Origin: Lentinula raphanica
Lineage: Eukaryota > Basidiomycota > Agaricomycetes > Agaricales > Omphalotaceae
Direction: 5' to 3'
Assembly: GCA_027919835.1 (NCBI GenBank)
Contig: JANVFP010000026.1
Location: forward strand, 372,001 to 436,000
Length of the DNA stretch: 64,000 nt
Part shown: in pieces, positions 36,583 to 48,998 of the stretch
How positions within the stretch are numbered: the stretch's first letter is position 1
Layout: each line of letters opens with the position of its first letter
The notes under the pieces: model-generated
Database searches by the model: none
What the model was told of the DNA's origin: nothing
Seen by the model: only the letters and a program-made list of their open reading frames with translations
Program-made: the position numbers and the translations under genes

Positions 36583-37876
36583 GGACGTTCAAGTTCAAAC
36601 ATCATTTTGAAGACAGAACCAGGTCTGATGGTGTGCGCCCACAAGGTTCTATGATACTGTAAATGGAAAACACGAGGCGAAGAGTTTTCTCACAGATTGA
36701 AGAGGGCCCCCGCTGTCCTAGGACCTACGATTCTCTTGATCAACGACTAAAACAGAATGATTGCGAGCAGCGAAGCAAGTGGGTTCATGTGTGGACAGTA
36801 GAAGACCGTAGAGTGTGGTCTGAGTTTGTACCTGTTTGTCAAAAACGGGGCAGTAACGATAGAATTTGCTCGTTTCAAGACCGTTTCGAGATATGTAGCT
36901 GATTCCCTCAGACCAATGCTCGCGCTCATCTCGAGTCTTGAGACTAGTTTGTCTGATTTTTGAGTGGCGTAATGAGTCTACTTAGATTTCAAGCTTTGTA
37001 CATCTGGGAGATTTCGGGATCTCATTGTGATAGCATACATAATTACTGCGTGAACAAACTTCGGAAGGATTGAGGGCAGTGGCAGCAACTTCAAAATCTT
37101 ATGCAGATTTTGGCCTTTTGCAACAGAGGGAGGAAGAAAGAAAGATACTCAATGAAGGAATAAGTCATCTCAGCAAAGCCACGGAGCGCCTAAACCTGGG
37201 CGCTTGCCAAAAAACCGATCGGTCCAAGGACCAAAGGAGTCCCGGTTCACCTGTAATCAACGCGACCCAAGCTTGGGGTTCAAGCTCAAGTTTCAACACC
37301 TTTGAATTCAATACATGATGACTTTACATGAGTCTTCCAACAACAAAGTGGGAATCCGAATAAAATCAATGTCAATGGATAATGATACATGCCGTCCAAC
37401 AGGATTAGCACAATGGAAAGAAGTAATAAAAGAAATACTGAGGGGTGGTGGGAAGAGGAAGAGCGATGATAGAGAGCTTGAGGACACTGAGCGACAGAGG
37501 AGGTTGACATGAGCGAAGAATTCGGGAATGCTGTGTTAGTGGACATTGAGGAGGAGGATAAGCGAAAAGCAGAAGTAAGTGAGAGGAAACAAAACAAATC
37601 CTGCATAAGCGAAGGTGCATTATCCAAAAATCATGGAAAAGAAAGACCTCTCAAGAGGAAGTTATGCAGGCCAGGCGCTTGAGGCTACTTATAAACGTTT
37701 GGCTTTTGTTCCTAAGAATCCAGCGTATGGACTGTTCTCGATCTGTCTGAGGAACAATACTGTACTCGCATCAACTCTCATTTCTTACTTAGGTATATAA
37801 CGAGTTGCGCACTGTTGCACAGAGAAAAAAAACATCAAAATAGAAAATACATTCAACATACTATCCAATAGCCCCT
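36583..37876. other. intergenic region between paralogue A and the FMO gene
   Basis: No supported gene lies in these 1.29 kb. A plus-strand frame at about 37070-37318 contains QQREEERKILNEGISHLSKA but has only a TTG start and no splice partners. Other frames are unremarkable. The promoter of paralogue A and the 3' UTR of the monooxygenase gene must lie here. A degraded gene cannot be excluded. Confidence 0.35.
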
Positions 37877-40411
37877 TCAAGAATAACGAGGACCGAATAA
37901 ATTCTCTTCCATTGCTTTGATTTCTGCAAACACATTGCGTGCTTAGCGTGCACGATCGCAATCAAAGGGAAGGGAGTACTCACGGAGGGCTAGATGCTTC
38001 GAATGAAAGCGGTCCATGGCAAGATTTCCTGTGGTCTAGATGAATTCGCTGCATGGACAGAAACAGACGTCCTTACCCATAGCATACCACAAACCAGGAA
38101 TACCCATATCCTTCCAGGAGCCGACAATTTCTCCTTCCTCGTTCAGACCCCACGCAGGATTGCATTTATTCGCCACATCATCGCCACAGATCTTGCGAAT
38201 GATTTGCCGCGCATCGCCAAAACTAGAGGGTACGGTCATGTCACCTTGAAAGAATTTTGAAAGGATTGAGATAACTTACCCAGTGGCGAATACCACAACA
38301 TCTGCAGGAAGCTCGCTGCCATCTTCAAACTTGAGACCTGTTTCTTTGAATGACTGCAGCAAGCTGTCATTCTTGAGCTTGATTTTTCCATCTATAATCA
38401 TCTGGCTGGCCCCGACATCTGTACAAATTGGCATGACCGATAACGCTTTGTCAAAGCTGTCCCGCACGAACCTAGATAGTAGCCAGAAGCTTTGGTCCAG
38501 GCTTATGAGATGTTGTGAGATGAGCGGGTCATGAATACTCGTCAGAGAAGCCTCGTGCGATTCACCTAACATTCCAAAGCCTGTACCATTGATTCCCGTA
38601 TTCAACTTGAAGCCGCGTTGTCGAAGACCATCAAGGATATGTCTGTACAAAGACTCCTTGTAAACTCTAGTGTTCCTAACACGATCGACGTGTAAAATAC
38701 ACACTCGTCTTTCTGGGCAATGGTGTCCGTCGCTCGTTGAGCGAAACCATTCATCATGAAGCCCAACGGGAAGGACGCATTGACACGATCAGCAAGATCG
38801 GTAGGCAGAGCGCCTTCGGCATAGAGATCTAGTTGCCCAGTTAGTATGAGGATTTTTTCGAATCTCAATGCGAACGTACTCGCGAAAAGCACATCCCAGC
38901 CAGCCTTTGTACTCATGATATACGTGGAGCTACGTTGATACATCGTTACATCTGCAGACAAGCATGAGGGAAAGTGTTGTAGAGGTTTGTAAGTACATAC
39001 CAACACCATTCAGGTAGTAATCCGACGCGATGTCGTGACCTGAAAGGAAATGTTCAGTAAATCTTCAATAAACAAGTACGTTCCAAGCTACGCATACCGG
39101 ATGTGCAAGCCCCGATGACCACAACCTTTTTCCCAAGATGGTCCGAAGCCAGATTATGCTGGCTTGAATGCAAAATTTGACCCTTGAATGAATCCTTGTA
39201 AAGTTATCGTCAATACAGTAAAATCCACCCAAACAGGGAAAGCGTACCATGCCAGGATACGAAGGCATATTGGGCTGATTACCTTTGAGCCCAGTGGCGA
39301 AGATGAGATGCTTGATGCTTTTGAAGTTGCGTTGTCTCCCGTCAGAGAACTGTACGGTGACACTCCAAGTTTTGTTTGCTTCATCTAGGACGGCTTTCGT
39401 GACCTCACATGAAGTCCAGGTATTGATTTCCATGGCTTCAGCATAGTATTCCAACCAACCCGCGAGCTAGTCGGTGTGTATTAATACATAGGAGCTCGCC
39501 ACGATACGGACACTGCAAACCTTCGCAGCCGGGGAATAGGCAGGCCAGTTTGGAGGAAATCTGGTATAGAAAGGAGTGAGGATGCATTCCTCATGAAAAG
39601 TTCATCACATACGGGAGATAGGGCATCTGGTCATACCCTGTTACAGAGTGAGTAATTGAATGTCTCCCTCACGAAGCACGGACTCACAAACAGGATCATG
39701 CAGACACAACGCTTTGTACCTGTTCCGCCAGCTGTCGCCTATCTTTGCATTCTTCTCCACGACCAAGGAAGGGATATCGAGCATCTTGAATCTAGCAGCA
39801 ATCTCTAGACCACCTTGACCACCTCCTACGATCAAAGCAACAGGCTCTTTGTCCTCGAATGCTACTTCGCGCTGCCTTTGACTCTCCCACAAACCATGAT
39901 TCGGCTCCTGATTGCGCAGGAAGCCAACCTTCTCCGGGAACTCTTTCAGATCTTCGAGATTTGTGAAAACACAATGTGCTTTCCAGCTCCCATCCGCCTG
40001 AGGGATTAGACGCCCGATACCAGATGCGGTCCCTATATCTCCTACCTCGAAATCGAAGAAGAACGAGATCCATAGTAGATCAGGATAAGGCTGTTGAATC
40101 CCCAGGTACTCGTCTCGAAGCTTAAATGCTTTCAGTTGTAAAGTGGGTAAACGATCGACCAGGAATTGTTTGATCTTGTGAGTACCAGCGAAGGTACGAA
40201 AATTCCATGTCAAGGCTAGGATATCTCGCCAGTAGGATTCAGTGACGAATAGATTCAGAACCCTATCGACATCCCCGCCTTCTAAAGACGCTGCGAACTG
40301 GGTGAACCAGTCCGAGACGATCTTTTTCGCGTCTACGCCTTCAGGAGAGAAAGACGAGATTCCTAGGTGTTCTAGGGTAGGCAATGGAAATCCCTCGAGG
40401 TTCAGAGTCAT
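37877..40411 (-). CDS. flavin-containing monooxygenase with N-terminal NTF2/SnoaL-like domain
   Basis: This is a FAD/NADPH-dependent oxygenase of the FMO/YUCCA-like group. The start MTLNLEGFPLPTLEHLGI leads into an NTF2-like region (WFTQFAASLEGGDVDRVLNLF, ESYWRDILALTWNFRTFAG). The FAD Rossmann motif is ALIVGGGQGGLEIAARF. The FMO fingerprint is FKGQILHSSQHNLA across an intron. The NADPH motif is KVVVIGACTSGHDIASDY, and HLIFATG and VVVFATG are ATG-type loops. The end reads WYAMGNLAMDRFHSKHLAL, IKAMEENLFGPRYS. Introns are short. The fused N-terminal domain is common in fungal members. The substrate is unknown. An in-frame ATG at 40504 would add 31 Cys/Lys-rich residues interrupted by likely leader sequence and was not chosen. 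The gene lies between two paralogous membrane-protein genes on the same strand. Confidence 0.9.
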
Positions 40412-40976
40412 TGTAGGGTGAAAAGTTTGGCGATGCTGAGATTTCGACTTACACTTTAAGCAAATTTGACAAATGGAATGGTCAGCTGGCTTGATCCTCG
40501 GCAATCTTCAAATAATGAGCTTCCCATGACCTTCCAGTCTCACTTTTTGTTATTGTCGACGCGCGCGCCGCCAAGCTTGAGCTTGAAGAGGTTCGTGGCC
40601 AGTGGTACAACTTGAAGAGACTTGAAGCTTGAAGGGCCAAGGCGAGCATCGTACTGAATGTAGTAATTCAAAGGTGATCTACTACCGGTTAGACTAAAGT
40701 TTAAACGATGCGTATGTAATCCTTTGTGATCGAGAATTCCTGAATTTTCCTTGAAGTCTTTCCCAGTTCAAGGAGTGCTACGTTGTGAGTAGTTGAGTAC
40801 TCGTAGGATTTTGCTGCAATTCTGAGCCGATAGTATATGCTACAATAATGACACAAGGTGTAGATGTAAGTATACAGCGAACAGTACAGTTATTTTATAT
40901 TCTCCGATACGATATGAAAACCTCCCAGTCCCAATGATCCGACAGATAATGATACCAGGAAGGAGACGAATGCACT
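40412..40976. other. intergenic region upstream of the FMO gene
   Basis: This 565-bp gap lies between two minus-strand genes. Near 40570-40640 there is a run of GCTTGAAG/CTTGAAGAG repeats (five short direct copies), the only local structure noticed. No exon or RNA gene is supported. Confidence 0.3.
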
Positions 40977-42905
40977 TTAGACCAAATCATGCTCCATTTT
41001 TTCTCTCCGGAAAGCTTGTGGTAACCGTAAGACGTCCCACGAACGCTCCGAGGTGATTCGCAAAAGTGAAAACAACACTAGAGCAACAAACAATCCACAT
41101 GATGCAGCGCAAAAGATCCCCACAAAGTTACTGAGGACCAGCAAAGAATTGAGCGCGAGGAAGATGAGTGCCCAAATCTGGAGGGCATTTGGTAGAGCGA
41201 AAGATAACGCTACGAACTGGAAGTCGTATTTCGTAGATTGGAGGGCAGAAAGATGCTCATACTAATGTCGCTGATGAGTAAATGTTATTCATACCGTATG
41301 ATGAAGGCAAACTTACAACATCGTATGCACATGCGTCGTCAGACTCCAATCGATCGTATCGATATAGGAGAATCAAGGAAGTGAACAAACTTGTAGCCGC
41401 GAGCGAGGCAGAGGCAATGACCAACAGCGGCTCGGATTGGACAAAGAACAGGAAAGCATGTAGACTGTCATGCAATTGTAAGTCAATGGAATGGAAAAAA
41501 GCTATAGATTCAACACGTACGATAGAATCGCAAATGCCTAAAGGAGAATGCATTCCGATAAGTACTCGGACCAAGAGACACGTTGTGCGGAGACACTCAC
41601 AGTCCAGAAGGAAGTTCTCCACCCATGCCGACAGCGACGTATGAAAGACTGCCATTGGTTGAAGTAAACCAATCGATCGACGAACAACTCGTTAAGTTTA
41701 GCCAGATATGCATCGGAGGCATGGAATGTCGTGCGGCGTGCCACCGCTGAAACCCAACTTGAAGCCCGTGGAGAATCGTAAATGATAGCTTGATCCCGGT
41801 TCAGCCGACTGTTCGCCTGTCCGTAGTGTGTTAAGAATCGATTGCTGCCTGGATCCATTGTTAGGTGTTTGGAAATTCAGGGAAATGACCTGAAACTCAC
41901 AAACTTGGCTCCAAAGGCGTGCTGCATCAATGGTTTAGCATGTTGCACCATAGATTGATGGATATGAGAGTGCTCACCAACGACACAGACTTGATGCCCA
42001 TCGAAGCTATTGTCTCGTGCAAACTTGAGAATTTTGATGAACTTTGCACATTCGTCTTGAGTGTAAAAAAAGGTCGACGTTTGTGAAGTGATTTGATCTA
42101 TGGAAAGATCTGATGAGTACAGTTCTGTTAGAGTCACGTAAAGGTACACACCTGTCAGAGCATGCGAGAATACACAAAGAAGGTCCTGCACCACTTTCAC
42201 AGGCAGCCCTCCAAAGTGCATAGGAAAGTGCTCGACGTGTGTCCAGTATAGATATTCAAGATAGAGACCTTGTCGCGGATGAGTAAACATCGCACATGGA
42301 GAATGACAGAAAACTCACTCAGATGGGAGGGTGAATCCACATCTGGTATATTCAACTCTTCACTGGGTATTGCTTCCAACCAGAACTGCGACCGTGAAGC
42401 ATGGTCGATGAAATAGTATGCGCATCCAGTGTTCTCGATGAGGAGGAACAGCTCGATTGAAGGTGAGAGCGGCAGATTATTTGCTTCAATTCTGGCTTCA
42501 ATCGTTTTGACCCAGAGTATCACCAGATCTAAAACTTCCGGATTGTAGAGGTAGGCATCCGTCGTAACTCGAAGAGTGGAATTTCGGTGAAAGTACAATT
42601 GGCCTTCCGGATGTATATGTGCTGTCCATTGAGATGGTAGGTAGTGTGGTCTGTTGAGGGGAAGAATTCTGTCACTATATGCTATGTGGCAAGCATGGGA
42701 AATCACATCATACATTGGGTTTTGGAAACCAGGCGCAAGAACGACACTACCAGGAGTTGCACTGTGAGTCCATTAGCAGAGTGTAAATCATCGTCGATGT
42801 CATGACTTACAATGAGCGTTTATCGTAACGACCGTTAGACAGGGAAGTGATTGGACGAAGATTGTCCAAAAACCTGAGAGCCTTTTCAGACGGGGCGAGA
42901 CTCAT
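40977..42905 (-). CDS. WW-like-motif membrane protein, paralogue B (uncharacterised Agaricomycete family)
   Basis: The start MSLAPSEKALRFLDNLRP is followed, after an intron, by FATPGSVVLAPGFQNPMYDV. The conserved block is YLPSQWTAHIHPEGQLYFH and VTTDAYLYNPEVLDL, then CAYYFIDHASRSQFWLEAI, SPSHLK, LYWTHVEHFPMHFGGL and a helical region. Membrane helices follow: LHAFLFFVQSEPLLVIASAS / LAATSLFTSLILLY, then FVALSFALPNALQIWALIFL, LNSLLVLSNFVGIFCAASCG. The frame ends KMEHDLV. Shared motif order with paralogue A (W-x3-I-H-P-E-G-x2-Y; TDA; F/W-L-E/D; Y-W-x-H-x2-x-F-P) shows common descent. Paralogue B lacks the long disordered N-terminus of A. The HPEG-Y/F block looks like the second half of a WW domain, but the second tryptophan is replaced. 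No known function. Confidence 0.75.
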
Positions 42906-43428
42906 TTGCAGCAGAACAGGAATGTGAAGAGGAATGGAGGGAACAGTAACTTGGAGGATTCGACAAAAATGGATACTCGGAATCGGATGTGGTGGTAGTG
43001 GTTCGCTGTAAACGTTGCTTTTATACGCTCGTAACTCCATTGACCAATGACATCTGACTGACACAGCTTTTGCATGGAGACAATAATTAACCGCTGGTTA
43101 CCGGGGAAGCGGTACAAAAGTTGCGATGCTGGTACAGCTCATGGACAGCGCCAGGAGAAGCATATTCGTGTGTCGTCGAAGATGAAGAAGATGATAAGCA
43201 GCGCCTGGAGGCTGACAGGGCCAGGTCCACGCAGTGCACCAAGTTCCCCCCTCACTGATTAGGTTTTCCTAGATACCTTTAGGCGCTCAGAGCGCTAAGC
43301 GCCCGCATACCTTCTCTATACCTATCCGACTTCGTAGGCAATGCCTTTAGATATCCTTCTAGCATTTATATCCCTAGTCACAAACCTTACCCAAACATCA
43401 TCTTCCTCCATAATCATCTCACACCACC
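42906..43428. other. divergent promoter region between paralogue B and the small acidic protein
   Basis: This 523-bp gap is shared by two divergent genes. CTTTTATACGCTCG near 43017 (minus-strand side CGTATAAAAG) is a plausible TATA box for paralogue B. Tandem GGCGCTCAGAGCGCTAAGCGCC lies near 43282-43303, a near-perfect inverted repeat of unknown meaning. No coding evidence. Confidence 0.35.
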
Positions 43429-43920
43429 ATGTCGACCAACACCACAGATCTCAAGGAGTAAGGCAGCTGCATCAACTCGTATGAAGATGTTGACTAACTC
43501 GATTATCACAGTCTTCATAGAGATGCCAATCCCACATTGCCCACTACCGAAGACCCGAAGGCCGGATCTCAGGATTCTAGCCTCGATGACTCTACACCAG
43601 CTGATAGCGCTCCGAGTCCTCAGGAGCCTGATGTAGGACCCAACAAGGAGACTGCTACGGAACCCCAGCCTACAGAAAGCTACAGTGAGACCACACACAC
43701 GGTAGAAGAGACAGAAACGGAGGAGTGGGATGATGATTCAAAACCTGTGCGGCCCGGGTGAGTCTTTTCACAATCGATGTACACAATCCCGAGCGCTGAC
43801 AGTTGAGTAATCTCCCGCGTTGACAATTACCTTGCAGACAACAGCCTCGCGGCCGTGTTAAACCTCCTGTTTCCGGCGGTAACCCGAGTCCCAAACCTCG
43901 ACCTAAATGATCATCCTAGA
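43429..43920 (+). CDS. small acidic, intrinsically disordered protein of unknown function
   Basis: The protein is about 116 residues in three exons. It starts MSTNTTDLK, spliced through GTAAGG to DLHRDANPTLPTTEDPKAG. The middle is rich in Ser, Pro, Thr, Glu and Asp (SYSETTHTVEETETEEWDDD). The last exon turns basic and Pro-rich (RPGQQPRGRVKPPVSGG, ending PKPRPK). There is no signal peptide, helix or known domain. The three exons join in frame at good GT-AG sites, and the ATG context CACCACCATGTC is strong, so I believe it is a real gene despite its low complexity. A small chromatin-associated or stress protein would look like this, but that is only a guess. Confidence 0.6.
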
Positions 43921-44507
43921 GAGTCATGAGGCTTTCCCTGCCCTCCCTCAGTAACAGGATTCTTTATATGTTATCGGTTATGTATATATGCTACACATCT
44001 CATTACCTCGATTCATATCCACAACTTGCCCACTTACAGCAAATCACATATCTGAGCGCTATGGAGCTGGGTCAACTGATACACGACTGCAATCCCGACG
44101 TTACCACTGTCAATCGCAATGGTTCTTGCACTCATTTCACACCTTTAGCTTCATCTCTCGTCGCGCGTTTCAAGAAAATATGATAGGAAGATTGACAAGT
44201 TGTTTCGTTCTAAGGCGTCCATCGCCCAAAAAAGATCCAAACAAACGATATACATATACATGTCCTCATATAACCCAGCAGCCTCAGCCTTAGTCCGCCA
44301 AAGCGCTGAGGTTTGCTGAGGTTCGACGAATAGTGTGGTCGAGTGAAGTTTGAACTTGGTCGTAAAAATATTTCAAGTACAGGCGCTAATCTCAAGCGCT
44401 CGAGCGTGACATGCGGGTGACATAATTCTGTTACATCCGTTCCACGTCTACACACTTCCAAGTCCCCTCGCATATCTTTTTCGCGACCTCATCATCAGTT
44501 ACCGACC
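43921..44507. other. intergenic region upstream of the alpha-COP gene
   Basis: This 587-bp gap holds the 3' end of the small acidic gene and the promoter of the coatomer gene. Plus-strand frames here (43926-44293) overlap each other and have no family features. Near 44281-44325 there is a small direct repeat of GCTGAGGTT. Nothing else noted. Confidence 0.35.
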
Positions 44508-47500
44508 ATGTCGGTAATGCTTACCAAGTTCGAGTCTAAGAGCAACCGCGTCAAGGGTGAGTCACCAAAGATGAACGCCTAGGGCACCTTTCATAATCTT
44601 CTGCAAATATCAGGTCTTGCTTTTCATCCTACTCAACCTTTGCTGGCCGCGGGTCTTCACAATGGCAGCATTCAACTCTGGAACTATCGCATGGGTGTGC
44701 TGGTAGATCGCTTCGAAGAACATGAAGGCACGTTGTTTGAGAAAAAGATGTTGGGTGTGTACTGAAAGTGTATCATAGGTCCTGTTCGAGCGGTCCATTT
44801 CCACCCCAGCCGCGCGTTATTGGTATCAGGAGGAGACGACTATAAAATCAAAGTCTGGGGTGCGTGTCGCGTTTCATTAGCTGTATTTCAAATGTATCTG
44901 ACTGGTTGGAAAAGACATCCGACCACAAAATCGCAGGTGTTTATTCACGCTACACGGTCACCTTGACTATCTTCGGACAACCCAATTTCATCATGAAATG
45001 CCTTGGATCGTGCGTCTTTGCTGTTGATAACTGCTAGAAACCATCTTCAATAGTCCAAACAGATATCATGCTCAGATGACCAGACCATTCGCATATGGAA
45101 CAGCACTTCAAGAAATTGCATCGCAGTCCTTACAGGTCATTCTCACTACGTGATGTCCGCCTTCTTCCATCCAAAGGACGACCTCGTTGTCTCTGCTTCT
45201 ATGGATCAAACTGTTCGTGTCTGGGATATCTCTGGTCTTCGCAAAGGTTCACCAAACACTGGACCCGGAAATTTTGAAACATTCGATACTTTCTCGACCG
45301 TCAAATACGTCCTCGAAGGCCACGACCGTGGCGTCAACTATGCCACTTTTCACCCGACCTTGCCTCTTATTCTCTCTGCAGCGGACGACCGAACAATAAA
45401 AATCTGGAGGATGAGCGAAACCAAAGCTTGGGAGGTCGACTCTTGCCGTGGCCATTTTAACAACGTCTCTGCAGCTATCTTTCATCCAAAGCATGAATTG
45501 ATAGTATCTTGCGGTGAAGACAAGACGGTCCGAGTCTGGGACTTGGCCAAGCGTACAGCCATCCAAACTTTCAGAAGAGAACACGACCGGTTTTGGGACT
45601 TGGCCGCACATCCAAACCTCAATCTGTTCGCTGCAGGACACGACAGTGGTCTCATCGTCTTCAAACTCGAACGCGAGAGGCCTGCTTTCGCTGTCCATCA
45701 AAACACTCTTTACTACATCCGAGACAAATACGTGCGCGCGTATGATTTCGAAACAGCCTCCGACATTGGACTGCTCAGTGTTCGAAAATTCGGGAGCCCA
45801 TATGTTCCCCCTAGAACGCTCAGCTTCAATCCTGCGGAAAATGCCGTCATCGTCACCATCTCCAGTGATAACGGGATGTATGAGTTGACGACGTTGCCTA
45901 AGCCGTCTTCAGCTCAGGGTGGCGAGTTGAAAGACTCGAGTGTGGATGGAAAGCGAGGTTCCGGTATGAGTGCTATCTTTGTTGCTAGGAACCGATTTGC
46001 GGTCTTGAACAAGACCACTCAAGTGAGTTTCTGTTGATAAATTTTGTGCATACATCCTAACCTATGGAGCTTAGCTTATCGAGGTTCGGGACACTGCCAA
46101 CTCAGTGGTGAAAACTATCAAGCCCCCTGTACAAACGAATGAAATCTTCTACGGTGGCACTGCCTGTCTAATTTTGAGCTCGACATCTACAGTGGTCCTA
46201 TACGATATCCAACAGCAGAAAACTCTCGCAGAAGTCAACAGCCCGCCCGTTAAATATGTTATGTGGAATGCAGACAGCAGTCTTGTGGCTTTGATGAGCA
46301 AACATAGTATGTATCATGATTTTCAGAAAGTTGCTGTTTCTCATTGTCTTCCCATCAGCTATTACCATCGCGAACAGAAACTTCTCGCAGCACAGTCTGA
46401 TTCATGAAACAATCAGAATCAAGTCCGGTGCTTGGGATGATGCCGGAGTGTTTATTTACTCCACTCTCAACCATGTCAAATATTGTCTCTACCAAGGGTG
46501 AGTAGTGCTTTCACCTCTCTTTCACTCTTGTTGATTCTTCGATCAAGCGACCATGGTGTTATCTGCACACTCGACAATCCTGTTTATCTCACCCGTGTCA
46601 AAGGCAAAACTATCCATTGTCTTGATCGCTCTGCTCGTCCACGAACTATCACGTTTGATCCTACCGAATATCGATTCAAGCTCGCATTGTTGAAGAATAA
46701 CTACGAAGAAGTGCTATACATCATCAAGAACTCGACTCTGCTCGGACAAAGTATCATTGCTTACCTGCAGCAGAAAGGTTTCCCTGAGGTCGGCGTTGAA
46801 TGTTACACCATTGTTACCCGTGCTGATTGACTAACCAGATTGCCCTGCATTTCGTACAAGACACGAATACCCGGTTCGAACTCGCTGTTGAATGTGGCAA
46901 TCTTGACGTGGCAATGGAAACGGCAGAATCGATTGACCGTCCGGATTGTTGGGAGCGTCTCGCTCAACAAGCTCTCAAACAAGGAAACCACAAGGTAGTG
47001 ATTTCCAGAAAATTGGCTTTGTGCTTTGCATTGACCAACCATGACTAGATTGTCGAGAAGGCATATCAAAAGACCAAGAACTTTGACAAGCTTTCTTTCC
47101 TCTACCTAGCTACTGGAAGCACAGATAAACTCTCAAAGATGCAGAAGATTGCCGATGCTCGAGGAAACCCAATGTCGAGGTTCCATAACGCATTATATGC
47201 AGGCGACGTAATGAGTCGTATATCAGTGCTGAGGGACGTTGGCATGTGTGAGTACAATGCAGTATCTCACGCTATCTGTAATATCTGACCCATGTTCATA
47301 GATCCTCTGGCGTACCTAACGGCCAAAAGCCACGGATTAGAGGAACTTGCAGAAGAGATTCTCGAAGTTGCTGGTCTGTCACCTGCTGACGTGGATGATG
47401 TCCCGTCATTTGGCCAATCTAACCGGAAACCTCCACCTGTGTTGAATCCCACCACGGACCTTGTTTGGCCTAGTCTTTCCAACGGTGAAAGCTTCTTTGA

Positions 47501-48819
47501 CCGTGCTCTCGCTAGTGGAAGTCTTGAGAATGGTGTTGAGCCTTCTTATGTCAATGGTGACGCTGCTGCTGGTTCATTGGCAGCACTGGATGACTGGGCC
47601 AAGGATGAGGAGGTTCACGAAGAAATTGATCCTGAGGAGGGTGGATGGGACCTCGATGCGGGTGCCGAGTTCGCCGCTTCTCATGAAGTCCAAGAGGAAG
47701 TCGAGGAGGAAGAAGAACTTGGTGCCGGTGCTACACCGGGTGTGAGCGAAATCGAGCATTGGGTGAGGAACTCGCCATTGGCTGTGGATCATGTTTCTGC
47801 AGGATCTTTCGACACGGCGATGCAGGTGAGTTTTGCTTTGCTATTGGCAGTATCATGTTGGCTGACATTGCTTTCTAGCTTCTGAACCGTCAACTTGGAG
47901 TTGTCAATTTCGAACCACTGAAGCCATTATTCCTCTCAATCTACCGTTCATCACATACCTTCCTCTCTCCCGTGGCTTCCCTGCCCCCTCTTCAACTTCA
48001 CGTCCGGCGCAATCCTTCCGAATCATCTCCAAGTAGAGTTTTACCAGTGGCAGCGAGATCATTACAATCCATTAGATCGGAGTTTGTGGATGGCGCTCGA
48101 GACGTAGCTGGTAACAGGCTTGTCAATGCGCAAGCTACGTTCCGGTCTGTGTTGAGAGCACTCCTGCTCGTTGTCTTAACTTCCGACGATGAGGCAAAGC
48201 AGGTGAGAGAGCACCATCTAGATCTGATTCTGCGCTAACGTGTTTCCAGTGGAGGGACATGGTAACCTCTGCTCGTGAATATCTACTTGGAGTCTCAATT
48301 GAGCTGGAACGTCGACGAGTAGCACAAGAGGAACCTGACAATATTGAAAGAAACCTCGAGCTTGCCGCGTATTTCACACATTGTCAGCTGCAACCAGTCC
48401 ATCTGCAGATCGCTCTTCGCAGTGCCATCACTGTGTTCGGTAAGGCAAATAACTCAGCACACGCTGGTCGCTTCGCGAAGAGGTTGCTGGAGTTGAAGCC
48501 CGATGCGAAGATTGCTGCTACAGTAAGCTTCTTCCTGCCTCGATCTTGCTTTGGCTGACTGGTTTCCCTCTGCAAGGCCCGCCAACGTGTCGCCGCTGCG
48601 GAGCGTAATCCTCGAAACGCTGTCGAAATCTCCTACGACGAATTCACGTCGTTTGAGATTTGTGCGGCAAGCTTCACAGCCATTTACAAAGGATCACCTT
48701 CAGTCCAATGTCCTTACACCAATGCTACATTCCAACCCCAATACAAAGGCTTACTAGACCCCCTAACGGAGTTGACCGAAATTGGCGCTTCAGCATCGGG
48801 GCTGCCTGCCCCATGGTAA
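44508..48819 (+). CDS. COPA: coatomer subunit alpha (alpha-COP, COPI coat)
   Basis: This is a coat protein of Golgi-to-ER transport vesicles. The start [21 protein letters not shown] is spliced through a GTGAGT intron. The WD40 propeller reads [100 protein letters not shown] and [24 protein letters not shown] blocks. The N-terminal propeller recognises KKXX cargo tails. The second propeller and alpha-solenoid follow ([60 protein letters not shown]). The C-terminal COPI domain ends [20 protein letters not shown] and [20 protein letters not shown], closing ASGLPAPW. Motif order and overall length (about 1,200 residues) are those of complete alpha-COP. About fifteen short introns. The stop is at 48819. 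Confidence 0.96.
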
Positions 48820-48998
48820 ACTCACGGACTTTTTTGTGTTTGGGTGGATATCGATTAGGTCTTTGTACATTCCCAAAAGTATCAGTAAATATCAATCGCA
48901 TGACCTTCTCATTGCCCATAGATACGTGTCTGGTTAATTAACATCATCCGCGAAAATATACTGCCCGGTCAAACTGCTATGATTTGCTTGGGCCACAC

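Noticed and set aside
37070..37318. Plus-strand frame with a charged helical stretch
   Set aside because: It has no ATG start, no splice partner and no recognised family.
40412..40504. In-frame ATG 93 bp upstream of the chosen FMO start
   Set aside because: The extension is Cys/Lys-rich, is absent from family members I know, and looks like leader sequence.
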